From Pantoea sp. RIT-PI-b (lineage in GTDB: Bacteria > Pseudomonadota > Gammaproteobacteria > Enterobacterales > Enterobacteriaceae), in assembly GCF_001187905.1 (NCBI RefSeq), contig NZ_LGIS01000019.1, positions 1 to 49,170 of the forward strand: a stretch of 49,170 bases of DNA, given 5' to 3'. Of this stretch, positions 26,738 through 35,373 are shown in pieces (positions within the stretch are counted from its first letter, which is position 1; every line of letters begins with the position of its first letter). A program made the translations under genes and the position numbers. Under the pieces are notes generated by a model, which saw only the letters and a program-made list of their open reading frames with translations, was not told the DNA's origin and made no database searches.

Positions 26738-27703
26738 ATGCGGCGCATGCAGATTGAAGTGCTGGAGCTGCCGCTGGCGCGTCCGTTTGCCATCTCGCGT
26801 GGCACGCGTACGGCGGTTACGGTAATTCGCGTAACGCTGGAGCAAAACGGCTTTATTGGCCGTGGCGAATGTACGCCAACGCCGCGCTACGATGAAACGC
26901 CGGAAAGCGTCAACGCCGAGCTGGACGCGCTGCGCGCCGACATTGAAGCGGGTTTGAGCCGCCTCGATCTGCAAAGCCGTTTGTCTGCGGGTTCAGCGCG
27001 TAATGCGCTGGACTGTGCGCTGTGGCGCCTGGATGCTGCACTGGCGAAACACACGCTGTGGCAACAGTGCGAACGCCTTCAGCCGCCCTCGGTGATCACC
27101 GCCGAAACCCTCAGCCTCGATTCCATCGCGAACATGGCCGCCGCTGCTGCCGATGCGGTATCACGCGGTGCCATCCTGCTGAAAATCAAACTCAATCGCG
27201 ACGAAATTCTGGAGAAAGTCGCCGCGATTCGTCAGGCCGCGCCGCGCGCCACGTTAATCATTGATGCTAACGAAGCCTGGTCAGGCGTGGATTTGCCCAG
27301 CCTGCTCAACGCGCTGGTCAGCTTTAACATTGCGATGGTCGAGCAGCCGCTGCCGGCGGGGCAGGATCAGGCGCTGCAGCGTTTTGCGCACCCGATTCCA
27401 ATCTGTGCCGATGAGAGCTGCCACACGCGGGAAGACATCGCGCCGCTGCGCAATCGCTACGAAATGATCAACATCAAGTTGGATAAGTGCGGCGGTTTAA
27501 CCGAAGCGCTAGCGATGGTGAAAGAGGCGCAGAAGCTGGATATGCGGCTGATGGTGGGCTGCATGCTCGGCTCATCACTGGCGATGGAGGCGGCGTTGCC
27601 GGTGGCGATTGCCGCGGAACACGTCGACCTCGATGGCCCGATCTGGTTGGCCGCTGACAGCTCGCCGTTCCTTTCTTACGCTCAAGGCCAAATCTGGCTG
27701 TAA
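26738..27703 (+). CDS. dgcA: N-acetyl-D-glutamate racemase DgcA
   Basis: 321 residues, enolase superfamily, close to L-Ala-D/L-Glu epimerases. The catalytic set is complete: KIK at 149-151 (base Lys151), metal ligands Asp176 (IDANEAW), Glu202 (VEQPLP) and Asp225 (CADES), and Lys250 or Lys247 (NIKLDKCGG). It would act either as N-acetyl-D-Glu racemase in the DgcN/DgcA route or as an Ala-Glu dipeptide epimerase; both handle D-Glu, and the adjacent dgcN favours the first. The start MRRMQIEV (26738) is used; 26747 (MQIEV) is possible. The long ORF from 26534 overlaps dgcN and is rejected. Confidence 0.85.
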   Translation: MRRMQIEVLELPLARPFAISRGTRTAVTVIRVTLEQNGFIGRGECTPTPRYDETPESVNAELDALRADIEAGLSRLDLQSRLSAGSARNALDCALWRLDAALAKHTLWQQCERLQPPSVITAETLSLDSIANMAAAAADAVSRGAILLKIKLNRDEILEKVAAIRQAAPRATLIIDANEAWSGVDLPSLLNALVSFNIAMVEQPLPAGQDQALQRFAHPIPICADESCHTREDIAPLRNRYEMINIKLDKCGGLTEALAMVKEAQKLDMRLMVGCMLGSSLAMEAALPVAIAAEHVDLDGPIWLAADSSPFLSYAQGQIWL

Positions 27704-27721
27704 CCCGCACGCGGAGCAACG

Positions 27722-29584
27722 ATGACGGACACTTTACTTACCCCCAACGCCGCCAGCGTTGCCGGTTCACCACCGGTGCTCGCGATTCAGGACCTCAGCG
27801 TCAGCTTTCGCGGCCGCAGCGGCGAAAATCAGGCGCTGAAGGGCATCAGTTTTAACATTCATCAGGGCGAAATTGTCGCCGTGGTGGGCGAAAGTGGCTC
27901 GGGTAAATCGGTCACCTCGCTGGCGGTGATGGGCTTACTCGCCGCCTCTGGCCGTATCGATCGCGGCAGCATGCAGTTTCGCGATCGTCAGGGCAAAGCC
28001 CATCAACTGGCCAGCCTGAATGAACCTCAGCGCCGCGCCCTGCGTGGCCGCGAGATGGCGATGATTTTTCAGGAGCCGATGACCTCGCTCAATCCGGTAT
28101 TACGCGTTGGCGATCAGCTGACCGAAGCGCTGCGTGACCACCAGATTTGTGACAAAAGCCAGGCCGAGGCGCGCGCGCGCGAATTACTGCGTCAGGTGCG
28201 CATCGCCGATGTGGATCGCGTTATGAAAAGCTATCCGCATTCGCTGTCGGGCGGCATGCGCCAACGCGTGATGATTGCCCAGGCGCTGGCCTGCGATCCG
28301 CAGCTGTTAATTGCCGATGAGCCGACCACCGCGCTGGACGTTACCGTGCAGGCGCGCATTCTGCACATCCTGCGCGACCTGCAACGCGAGAAGCAGATGG
28401 CGGTGCTGTTCATCACCCATGACATGGGCGTGGTGGCCGAAATCGCCGATCGCGTGGTGGTGATGCTGCGAGGCGAAGTGGTTGAGCAGGGCACGGTCAG
28501 CGACATCTTCAATGCGCCGCAGCATCCTTATACCAAAGCGCTACTCGCCGCGGTGCCAAAGCTGGGCGATATGCGCGAACACGCGTGGCCGCAGCGTTTT
28601 CCGCTGTTGGGCAGCGAGGTCAACGATCGCAGCGAGCAGCGCACCGCGCGCTACGACGAAACGCCGCTGCTGGATGTACGCGGTCTGAAAGTGTACTACC
28701 CGATTCGCAGCGGGATTTTCTCGGCGCTGACCCACCAGGTGCACGCGGTGGAGCAGATTGATTTCAGCCTGTGGCCGGGCGAAACCCTGGCGATTGTCGG
28801 CGAAAGCGGCTGCGGTAAATCTACCACCGGTCGTGCGCTGATGCGGCTGATCAACAGCGACGCCGACAGCATCCATTTCCAGGGTAATGAAATTGCCAAT
28901 CTTAAAGAGGCGCAGTTCCAGCCGCTGCGCCGTGAAATCCAGATGGTGTTCCAGGATCCCTACGCCTCGCTCAATCCACGTTTGACGGTTGGTTTCACCA
29001 TTGCTGAACCGCTGCTGCTGCATGGCATGGTGAAGTCGCTGGAAGAAGCTTCGCCGCAGGTCGATGCGCTGCTAAAAAGCGTGGGATTGTTGCCGGAACA
29101 TGCGCAGCGCTATCCGCACGAGTTTTCCGGTGGCCAGCGTCAACGCATCGCCATCGCACGCGCCATGGCGTTGAAACCCAAAGTGATCATCGCCGATGAA
29201 GCGGTCTCGGCGCTCGACGTGTCGATTCAGGCGCAGGTGGTCAATCTGATGATGGATCTGCAGCAGCAAACCGGCGTGGCGTGGATCTTTATCTCGCACG
29301 ATATGGCGGTGGTAGAGCGCATCGCCAACCGCGTGGCGGTGATGTATCTCGGCCAGATTGTCGAGCTCGGGCCGCGCCAGTCGGTGTTTAACCAGCCACA
29401 ACATCCTTATACCCAACGTCTGCTGGCCTCGGTGCCGGTAGCCGATCCCCAGAACCGTCAACCCCGCACTTTCGAAGAGAGCGAAATTCCTTCGCCGCTG
29501 CGCAAGGTGGGAGAAACGGTCATTAAACCGCGTTATCGCCAGGTTGCTCCGCAACACTGGGTCGCTGACTTTGTTTCGCGCTAA
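27722..29584 (+). CDS. gsiA: Peptide ABC importer, double ATPase (GsiA-like)
   Basis: 620 residues carrying two complete ATPase modules, as in E. coli GsiA (623). Module 1: Walker A GESGSGKS at 56-63, signature LSGGMRQR, Walker B LLIADEP. Module 2: GESGCGKST near 360, [15 protein letters not shown]. Each ends with an oligopeptide-transporter C-terminal tail ([26 protein letters not shown]). It powers uptake by the GsiC/GsiD-like pore. E. coli GsiABCD imports glutathione; with dgcN/dgcA and D-peptidases around, peptides with D-residues or gamma-Glu links are plausible here. Directly after dgcA (18 nt). Confidence 0.9.
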   Translation: MTDTLLTPNAASVAGSPPVLAIQDLSVSFRGRSGENQALKGISFNIHQGEIVAVVGESGSGKSVTSLAVMGLLAASGRIDRGSMQFRDRQGKAHQLASLNEPQRRALRGREMAMIFQEPMTSLNPVLRVGDQLTEALRDHQICDKSQAEARARELLRQVRIADVDRVMKSYPHSLSGGMRQRVMIAQALACDPQLLIADEPTTALDVTVQARILHILRDLQREKQMAVLFITHDMGVVAEIADRVVVMLRGEVVEQGTVSDIFNAPQHPYTKALLAAVPKLGDMREHAWPQRFPLLGSEVNDRSEQRTARYDETPLLDVRGLKVYYPIRSGIFSALTHQVHAVEQIDFSLWPGETLAIVGESGCGKSTTGRALMRLINSDADSIHFQGNEIANLKEAQFQPLRREIQMVFQDPYASLNPRLTVGFTIAEPLLLHGMVKSLEEASPQVDALLKSVGLLPEHAQRYPHEFSGGQRQRIAIARAMALKPKVIIADEAVSALDVSIQAQVVNLMMDLQQQTGVAWIFISHDMAVVERIANRVAVMYLGQIVELGPRQSVFNQPQHPYTQRLLASVPVADPQNRQPRTFEESEIPSPLRKVGETVIKPRYRQVAPQHWVADFVSR

Positions 29585-29605
29585 CCCTCAATACCAGGAG
29601 ATTTC

Positions 29606-31147
29606 ATGAACCCGATTTTCCGCCGTACGGCGCTTGCGCTCGGATTGACCCTCTCGCTGGCCGCCGCGGCTCAGGCACAGGATCTGCGCATTTCGATGTA
29701 TGCCGACATCACCGGCCTCGATCCGCACGATACCTCAGACAACGTCAGCTACTCGGTGCAGAGCGGCATCTTTGAGCGCCTGTTCCAGTTCGATGCGCAG
29801 ATGAAATTGCAGCCGTGGCTGGCCACCGGTTACACCAACAATGACAGCGCCACCGAATTTACCCTGACGCTGCGTAAAGACGTCACTTTCCAGGACGGCA
29901 CGCCGTTTGATGCCGAAGCGGTAAAAGCCAACCTCGATCGCCTCGCCGACCAGAAAAAAGGCCTCAAGCGCAACAGTCTGTACAAGATGATTGAGAAGGT
30001 GACGGTGCTGGCGCCGGATCAGGTAAAAATCGAGCTTAACCAATCGTTTGGTGCCTTCATCAACACGCTGGCGCATCCGTCGGCGGTGATGTGGAGCCCG
30101 GCAATCCTCAAGCAATATCCGGAAGAAGCGCAGCTGCGTCTGCATCCGGTGGGGACCGGTCCCTTCAAATTCGTCACCTGGCAGCCGGGTAAAGCGGTGA
30201 CGCTGGCAAAGTATGATGGCTACTGGCAAAAGGGCTGGCCGAAGGTGGATAACGTGATCTTCTCGCCAAGTCCGGAAGATGCTACGCGCGTCGCGGCACT
30301 GAAGTCGGGCCAGGTTGATGCGATCTGGCCGCTACCGTCGGATCTGATCGCCACCGTGCAGAGTGATAGCAAACTGGCGGTCCAGCGCGATCCGAGCATT
30401 TACCTCTACTACATGGCGATCAACACCCAGCACAAACCGCTGGCCGATATACGTGTACGCCAGGCGATCAACTACGCCATCGACCGCGATCTATGGCTAA
30501 AAGTCGCCTTTGCCGGCATGGGCAAACCGGCCAGCTCGGCGATTCCTGCAGGCGTGCAGTTCTATCAGAAGCAGAGCGCGCCGAACTATCGCTATGCACC
30601 GGATGAAGCCAAAGCGCTGTTGAAAGCCGCCGGTTATCCGAACGGCCTCGACCTGAAACTGTGGGTCACCAACGCCACCGCCAGCGTGCGTGCCGCGCAG
30701 GTGCTGAAAGCGCAGCTGGCAACGGTCGGCATTCGCGCCACGGTCACGCCGATGGATTCCGGCACGCGTAACGCCAAACTATGGGGCGTGAAGGATCCGA
30801 AAGAGGCGGAATTTGACCTCTATTACGGCGGCTGGTCGACCTCAACCGGTGATGCCGACTGGGCACTGCGTCCGCTTTATGCCACCGAATCCTGGGTGCC
30901 AACCTCGTACAACGTTTCGTACTTCAGCAATGCCGAAGCCGACAAAGCGATTGCCGGTGGCTTAGCCACCGCCGATCCGGCCAAACGTGGCGAGGCGTAC
31001 GCTGAAGCGCAGAAAGTGTTGTGGAAAGAGGCACCGGTGGCTTTCCTCGGCACGCCAGACAATCTGGTTGGCAAGCGCAGCACGCTGAGCGGTGTGTCGA
31101 TGCTGCCGGATGGTAACTTCCTGTTTAATCAGGCGGCGTTTAAGTAA
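29606..31147 (+). CDS. gsiB: Periplasmic peptide-binding protein (GsiB-like)
   Basis: 513 residues, family SBP_bac_5. Sec signal peptide: basic MNPIFRR, hydrophobic core to 22, cleavage after AQA (24). Signature VRQAINYAIDRDLWLKVAFAG near residue 300 and long matches to E. coli GsiB, such as FINTLAHPSAV, HPVGTGPFKF and GWSTSTGDADWAL. The binding protein decides the substrate, and GsiB-type proteins bind glutathione or other short peptides; the exact ligand here is unknown. SD CAGGAG precedes the ATG by 8 nt. It is separated from the permease genes by a 184-bp palindromic repeat. Confidence 0.9.
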   Translation: MNPIFRRTALALGLTLSLAAAAQAQDLRISMYADITGLDPHDTSDNVSYSVQSGIFERLFQFDAQMKLQPWLATGYTNNDSATEFTLTLRKDVTFQDGTPFDAEAVKANLDRLADQKKGLKRNSLYKMIEKVTVLAPDQVKIELNQSFGAFINTLAHPSAVMWSPAILKQYPEEAQLRLHPVGTGPFKFVTWQPGKAVTLAKYDGYWQKGWPKVDNVIFSPSPEDATRVAALKSGQVDAIWPLPSDLIATVQSDSKLAVQRDPSIYLYYMAINTQHKPLADIRVRQAINYAIDRDLWLKVAFAGMGKPASSAIPAGVQFYQKQSAPNYRYAPDEAKALLKAAGYPNGLDLKLWVTNATASVRAAQVLKAQLATVGIRATVTPMDSGTRNAKLWGVKDPKEAEFDLYYGGWSTSTGDADWALRPLYATESWVPTSYNVSYFSNAEADKAIAGGLATADPAKRGEAYAEAQKVLWKEAPVAFLGTPDNLVGKRSTLSGVSMLPDGNFLFNQAAFK

Positions 31148-31176
31148 AGGTTGGGTGGGTGCGGGCTGCCCCTACG

Positions 31177-31360
31177 AATGTGCTTGCTGTCCCCCTCCTC
31201 GCTCCTCCCCCATAAATGGGGGAGGAAGATGCTGCCACATGTGAGTGCTGTAGCTGCAATGGGGGAGGAAGATGCTGCCACATGTGAGTGCTGTAGCTGC
31301 ATGTGGCAGCGTCTCCTTCCCCCGCAAGCGGGGGAAGGCCGGGATGGGGGACAGCCAGCA
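31177..31360. repeat. Long palindromic repeat, copy 2, with 43-bp duplication
   Basis: The same element as at 12643-12789: outer arms GTGCTTGCTGTCCCCC and GGGGGACAGCCAGCAC, inner CTCCCCCAT/ATGGGGGAG, GATGCTGCCACATGT with ACATG-like TGGCAGCGTC, and CTTCCCCCGC/GCGGGGGAAG. Here a 43-bp unit (31215-31257) starting AATGGGGGAGG and ending GTAGCTGC is repeated exactly at 31258-31300. It lies inside the peptide-transport operon between the binding-protein gene and the first permease gene. Confidence 0.82.
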
Positions 31361-31422
31361 CGATCTGGGGCACCCAGCACAATCTGTTACACCCAGCACC
31401 ATACCAAATATAAAGGAACCGC

Positions 31423-32352
31423 ATGTTCGCATACATCATTCGCCGATTGCTGGAGATGATCCCCGTTCTGCTGGTGGTCTCGCTGCTGGTCTTCGGCTTC
31501 ATCAAGCTGCTGCCTGGCGATCCGGCGCGCATCTACGCTGGGCCGGATGCGCCTTTGGCTGCGGTGGAAGCCGCGCGTCAACATCTCGGGCTCAACGATC
31601 CGCTGCCGCAGCAATATATCAACTGGATCGGCGGCCTGCTGCGCGGCGATCTTGGCGTCACTTACCGCACCCAACAGCCGGTGCTGGACGTCATCAAACA
31701 AGGCTTTATGCCGACGATGTGGCTGGCGCTGGCCGGTTTTGCCTGGTCGGTCATTCTCGGCCTGTTCCTCGGCGTCTTTGCCGCCCTGAAACGCGGTAAA
31801 TGGCAGGACTGGACCTTGATGAGCGTCGCCGTCGGCGGCATCTCGATGCCGACCTTCTGGCTGGGTCTGTTGCTGATCCAGTTCGTCGCCATGCCGTTTG
31901 GCCTGTTTTCGGTCAGCGGCTTCAATCAACCCAGCGACATCGTATTACCGGCTATCACGCTCGGTTCGTCGGTGGCGGCGGTGATGGCGCGCTTCACCCG
32001 CTCGGCGTTTCTCGAAGTGGCGCAGGAAGATTACGTGCGCACCGCCAAAGCTAAAGGGCTGCGCAATCGGCTGGTGACGTGGAAACATGTGATGCGTAAC
32101 GCATTGATCCCGGTGATCACCATGCTCGGCTTGCAGTTTGGTTTTCTGCTCGGCGGATCGATCGTGGTCGAAAGCGTCTTCAACTGGCCGGGATTAGGTT
32201 GGCTGTTGATCGAGTCGATCAAGGCGCAGGATCAGCCGGTGATCCAGGCGTTAGTGATGCTGTTCGTGTTTGAATTTATTGTGATTAACCTGCTGGTCGA
32301 TCTGCTGTATGCCGTGGTCAACCCAGCGATTCGCCTGCGACAGGAGCCGTAA
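31423..32352 (+). CDS. gsiC: Peptide ABC permease (GsiC-like)
   Basis: 309 residues, six membrane helices, DppB/GsiC type. N-terminal IIRRLLEMIPVLLVVSLLVF, loop DPARIYAGPDAP, and the EAA-type cytoplasmic loop VRTAKAKGLRNRLVTWKHVMRNALIPV in outline (residues about 205-232). With the next gene it forms the pore of the importer. AAAGGAACCGC before the ATG gives an SD at 6 nt. Its stop overlaps the start of the next gene (TAATG). Confidence 0.92.
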   Translation: MFAYIIRRLLEMIPVLLVVSLLVFGFIKLLPGDPARIYAGPDAPLAAVEAARQHLGLNDPLPQQYINWIGGLLRGDLGVTYRTQQPVLDVIKQGFMPTMWLALAGFAWSVILGLFLGVFAALKRGKWQDWTLMSVAVGGISMPTFWLGLLLIQFVAMPFGLFSVSGFNQPSDIVLPAITLGSSVAAVMARFTRSAFLEVAQEDYVRTAKAKGLRNRLVTWKHVMRNALIPVITMLGLQFGFLLGGSIVVESVFNWPGLGWLLIESIKAQDQPVIQALVMLFVFEFIVINLLVDLLYAVVNPAIRLRQEP

Positions 32353-33236
32353 TGAGTCTGCAATCTCTGCCTGCCCACGCGCAGGAGGCGATCCGTTCGC
32401 CGTGGCGTGATTTCCTGCACGCGCTGGTGCGTAATCCGCTGGCGCTGGTCTCTGGTGGTTTTGTACTGCTGCTGGTGCTGGTGGCTATTTTCGCGCCGTG
32501 GCTCGCGCCCTGGGACCCGATGGCGCCGGACTGGATGGCGCTGTCCTCGCCGCCGTCCAGCACGCACTGGATGGGCACCGACGAATTGGGCCGCGATCTC
32601 TTCAGCCGCATCATCTTTGGCGCGCGCATCTCGCTGTACGTCGGCGTGCTGTCGGTCACGCTCGGCATGGTGGTTGGCGTGCTGCTGGGGCTGCTGGCGG
32701 GCTATTATGGCCGCTGGATCGATATGCTGATCATGCGCGGCTCCGACGTGCTGTTTGCCTTTCCTGGCATGCTACTGGCGATCGCGGTGGTAGCGATTCT
32801 CGGCCCGGGGCTGAATAACGTCATCATCGCGGTGGCGATCTTCAGCGTGCCGGTATTTGCGCGTATCGTGCGTGCTTCCACCTTGTCGCTGAAGCAGGCG
32901 GCGTACGTGGAAGCGGTGCGCTGTGCCGGTGCGCCGGATCGCGTGATTCTGCTGCGCCATATTCTGCCGGGCACGCTCTCTAACGTGATTGTCTATTTCA
33001 CCATGCGTATCGGCACCAGTATTCTCACTGCTGCCGGGCTGAGTTTTATCGGCCTTGGCCCGGAACCCGATGTGCCGGAGTGGGGCAATATTCTGGCGAT
33101 GAGCCGCAGCATGATGATGGCCGGCTTGTGGCACGTCAGCGTGTTTCCGGGGCTGGCGATATTTATTACCGTACTGGCGTTTAACCTGCTGGGTGACGCG
33201 CTGCGCGACACGCTCGATCCCAAACTAAAGAGCTAA
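32352..33236 (+). CDS. gsiD: Peptide ABC permease (GsiD-like)
   Basis: 294 residues, six membrane helices, DppC/GsiD type with the N-terminal OppC_N helix and loop GTDELGRDLFSRIIFGARISL. EAA loop: YVEAVRCAGAPDRVILLRHILPG near residue 180-202 (partial). Partner of the GsiC-like permease, with which it overlaps by 1 nt, so translation is coupled. Followed after 2 nt by the DmpA-type peptidase gene, indicating that uptake and hydrolysis are made together. Confidence 0.92.
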   Translation: MSLQSLPAHAQEAIRSPWRDFLHALVRNPLALVSGGFVLLLVLVAIFAPWLAPWDPMAPDWMALSSPPSSTHWMGTDELGRDLFSRIIFGARISLYVGVLSVTLGMVVGVLLGLLAGYYGRWIDMLIMRGSDVLFAFPGMLLAIAVVAILGPGLNNVIIAVAIFSVPVFARIVRASTLSLKQAAYVEAVRCAGAPDRVILLRHILPGTLSNVIVYFTMRIGTSILTAAGLSFIGLGPEPDVPEWGNILAMSRSMMMAGLWHVSVFPGLAIFITVLAFNLLGDALRDTLDPKLKS

Positions 33237-33238
33237 GC

Positions 33239-34297
33239 ATGGACTTTCAACAACTGCAGCGCGACCTGCTGCTGCAACGCTGGCGCAGCGAGCGTCAGCT
33301 GGGACAACCGCGCACCGTTAGTGGTGCCAACAATCGCCTAAGCGATGTGCCGGGCGTGCGCGTCGGACATTACACGCTGGCCGATGGCGAGCGGCAAACC
33401 GGCGTCACCGCGATTGTGCCGCCGGGCGACAATCTGTTTACTCAGCCGCTGCCCTGTGCGGCTGCGGTGTTCAACGGTTTCGCTAAGCCGGTTGGCCTGG
33501 TGCAGGTTGAAGAGTTGGGCGTGCTGCAGACGCCGATTTTGCTCAGCAACACGCTGGCGGTGGGCACGCTATTTACCACGCTGGTGCGCGATGCCATCAG
33601 CCGCAACCACGAGTTGGGCCGCAGCTTGCCGACGGTCAATCCGCTGGCGCTGGAGTGCAACGATGGCTGGCTCAACGATATTCAGGCGCTGGCAATCACG
33701 GAAGCCATGGCGCAACAGGCACTGGATAACGCCACCGCCGATTTTGCGCGCGGCAGCGTCGGTGCCGGGCGCGGTATGAGCTGCTTCAGTTTAAAAGGTG
33801 GCATTGGCACGGCATCGCGCCTGATTCCGTCGCTCAATGCCACGCTTGGCGTATTCGTGCTGGCCAACTTTGGTGCCTTAACCGCACTGACGTTGGACGG
33901 CGTGCGCCTCGGCGAGATGATTGCGCCGCTGCTGCCGGAACTGACGCCACAGCGTGATGCCGGCTCCATCATCATTATTATGGCGACCGATGCGCCGCTT
34001 GATGCACGGCAACTCAAGCGCGTCGCCAAACGCGCCGGTGCCGGTTTAGGACGTTTGGGCAGCTATTGGGGCCACGGTTCGGGCGATATTGCTGTGGCGT
34101 TCTCCACCCAGCCGCAGCCGCAACCGCCGGAAGAATCGGCGCTGGAACCGCTGCTCGCCGCCGCTGCTGATGCCACCGAACACGCGGTGCTGGATGCCTT
34201 GCTGAGCGCCGAAGCCGTCACCGGTTTCCGCGGCCATCATCGCCCATCGTTAACCGACGTTTTGGATCGATTGGCGCTGTCGTCCCGGTCGGCATAA
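33239..34297 (+). CDS. DmpA-type aminopeptidase (S58, P1 family)
   Basis: 352 residues. DmpA-family enzymes cut themselves between Gly and Ser to form an alpha-beta dimer whose new N-terminal Ser is the nucleophile. The site is visible at Gly242-Ser243 (QRDAGS, then IIIIMATDAPL), with the conserved N-terminal VPGVRVGHYT, SNTLAVGT and GSVGAGRGM motifs. Ochrobactrum DmpA releases N-terminal L residues and also acts on D-Ala amides and esters; relatives (BapA) cut beta-peptides. No signal peptide, so it acts in the cytoplasm on imported peptides. The last codons (SRSA) and the stop are written by a REP-like repeat starting at 34287. Confidence 0.88.
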   Translation: MDFQQLQRDLLLQRWRSERQLGQPRTVSGANNRLSDVPGVRVGHYTLADGERQTGVTAIVPPGDNLFTQPLPCAAAVFNGFAKPVGLVQVEELGVLQTPILLSNTLAVGTLFTTLVRDAISRNHELGRSLPTVNPLALECNDGWLNDIQALAITEAMAQQALDNATADFARGSVGAGRGMSCFSLKGGIGTASRLIPSLNATLGVFVLANFGALTALTLDGVRLGEMIAPLLPELTPQRDAGSIIIIMATDAPLDARQLKRVAKRAGAGLGRLGSYWGHGSGDIAVAFSTQPQPQPPEESALEPLLAAAADATEHAVLDALLSAEAVTGFRGHHRPSLTDVLDRLALSSRSA

Positions 34298-34366
34298 ATG
34301 CCGCCCCTACAAAACACATGACCGGTGCAGACATATCGCTTCGTAGGGTCGCCATTCATGGCGACC
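34287..34366. repeat. REP-like pair D, overlapping a gene end
   Basis: GGTCGGC-ataaat-GCCGCCC-CTAC (34287-34310), an inverted copy, then GTAGGG-led GGTCGCC-attcat-GGCGACC (34343-34366). The first copy contains the stop codon (34295-34297) of the DmpA-type gene. Confidence 0.85.
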
Positions 34367-34400
34367 GTGTTAAAAATTGCACGGAACCCAAGATAACCTC

Positions 34401-35222
34401 ATGAAAATATTCATCTCAGCCGATATTGAAGGCATTGCGGGCGTGATGCGCCCGGAACAGTGTTCACCCGGCCACGCGGAATACCAACTGGCGCGTGGAT
34501 TGATGGAACAGGAAGTCAACGCCGCTATCGATGGCGCATTTGCCGGTGGTGCCACCGAAGTGGTGGTGGCTGACAGCCACGCGCAGATGACCAACCTGCG
34601 TGCGGAAAATATCGATCCGCGTGCGCGCATGGTACAGGGCAAACCGCGCGGTTTATCAATGGTGGAAGGCATTGAGCAGCAGCCGTTTGATGGCCTGTTC
34701 TTTATTGGCTATCACAGCGCGGCGGGCGAGCCTGGCGTGCTGGCGCACACCATTAACGGCCGCGCGTTCTGGCGTATTCACATCAACGGCAAGGTGATGG
34801 GCGAAAGCGACATTTATGCGGCAGCGGCGGCTGAACAGGGCACGCCGCTGTGGCTGGTGAGCGGTGACGATCAGCTTAAAGGCTGGATGGCTGAACACTA
34901 TCCATCGGTGGATTACGTCTGCGTGAAACGCGCGATTTCGCACACCTGCGCGGAATCTATCAGTCCGCAGGCGGCGCAAAACGCCATTCGCGTAGCGGCG
35001 ACCGCCGCCGTGCAGCGTAAACGGCAGGTCAGCACCACGCGCCTGAGCGCGCCTTATGAGATGCAGCTACAGGCCAGCAAACCGGTGCTGGCGGATCTGT
35101 TCAGTCTGATTCCCGGCGTGACGCACATCGACGCGGTTACCGTCGGCTATCGCGCGGATGATATGAATACACTGATTAGCCTGCTGAGCGCCTTCTCCTA
35201 TCTGGCGAGCACGCAGTCGTAA
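34401..35222 (+). CDS. M55 D-aminopeptidase (DppA-like)
   Basis: 273 residues; Bacillus subtilis DppA, the type member, has 274. The zinc and active-site residues are in register: Asp8 and Glu10 (SADIEG), His60 (ADSHAQ), His105 (GYHSAAGEPG), His116 (LAHT) and Glu135 (GES). Family M55 enzymes release N-terminal D-residues, with D-Ala-D-Ala and D-Ala-Gly-Gly as DppA substrates; B. subtilis dppA also lies in a dipeptide-transport operon. No signal peptide, so cytoplasmic. The ATG at 34401 is chosen by alignment; the ORF start at 34377 adds eight unrelated residues from the repeat side. Confidence 0.92.
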   Translation: MKIFISADIEGIAGVMRPEQCSPGHAEYQLARGLMEQEVNAAIDGAFAGGATEVVVADSHAQMTNLRAENIDPRARMVQGKPRGLSMVEGIEQQPFDGLFFIGYHSAAGEPGVLAHTINGRAFWRIHINGKVMGESDIYAAAAAEQGTPLWLVSGDDQLKGWMAEHYPSVDYVCVKRAISHTCAESISPQAAQNAIRVAATAAVQRKRQVSTTRLSAPYEMQLQASKPVLADLFSLIPGVTHIDAVTVGYRADDMNTLISLLSAFSYLASTQS

Positions 35223-35225
35223 TCC

Positions 35226-35293
35226 GGTGCGCATTAATGCGCACCCTACGACGTTGCCACCTGCAACACGTAGGGGCGCCATTTATGGCGACC
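35226..35293. repeat. REP-like pair E
   Basis: GGTGCGC-attaat-GCGCACC-CTAC (35226-35249) facing GTAGGG-led GGCGCCA-ttta-TGGCGACC (35270-35293), 20 bp apart. Immediately follows the M55 gene (stop ends 35222). Confidence 0.87.
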
Positions 35294-35300
35294 GCTAAAT

Positions 35301-35360
35301 CAGCAGGTCGGTCCGCATTTCCTGCTGAATTTTGCTAACCTGCGCGCAATTTATATATAA
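35301..35360 (+). promoter_or_regulatory. Promoter and inverted repeat before the FAH gene
   Basis: CAGCAGG (35301-35307) and CCTGCTG (35321-35327) form a perfect 7-bp inverted repeat with a 13-bp spacer. It is followed by a good sigma-70 pair: TTGCTA (35332-35337), 16 bp, TATATA (35354-35359). The FAH-family gene therefore probably has its own, possibly regulated, transcript. Confidence 0.5.
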
Positions 35361-35373
35361 CAACGAGGCAGTC

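Noticed and set aside
31215..31300. A CRISPR array
   Set aside because: Only two exact 43-bp units in direct contact with no spacers; they are part of the palindromic repeat.
31129..31532. Several short ORFs with similar Pro-rich peptides, also seen near 12600-12830
   Set aside because: They are the same palindromic repeat read in different frames, not genes.
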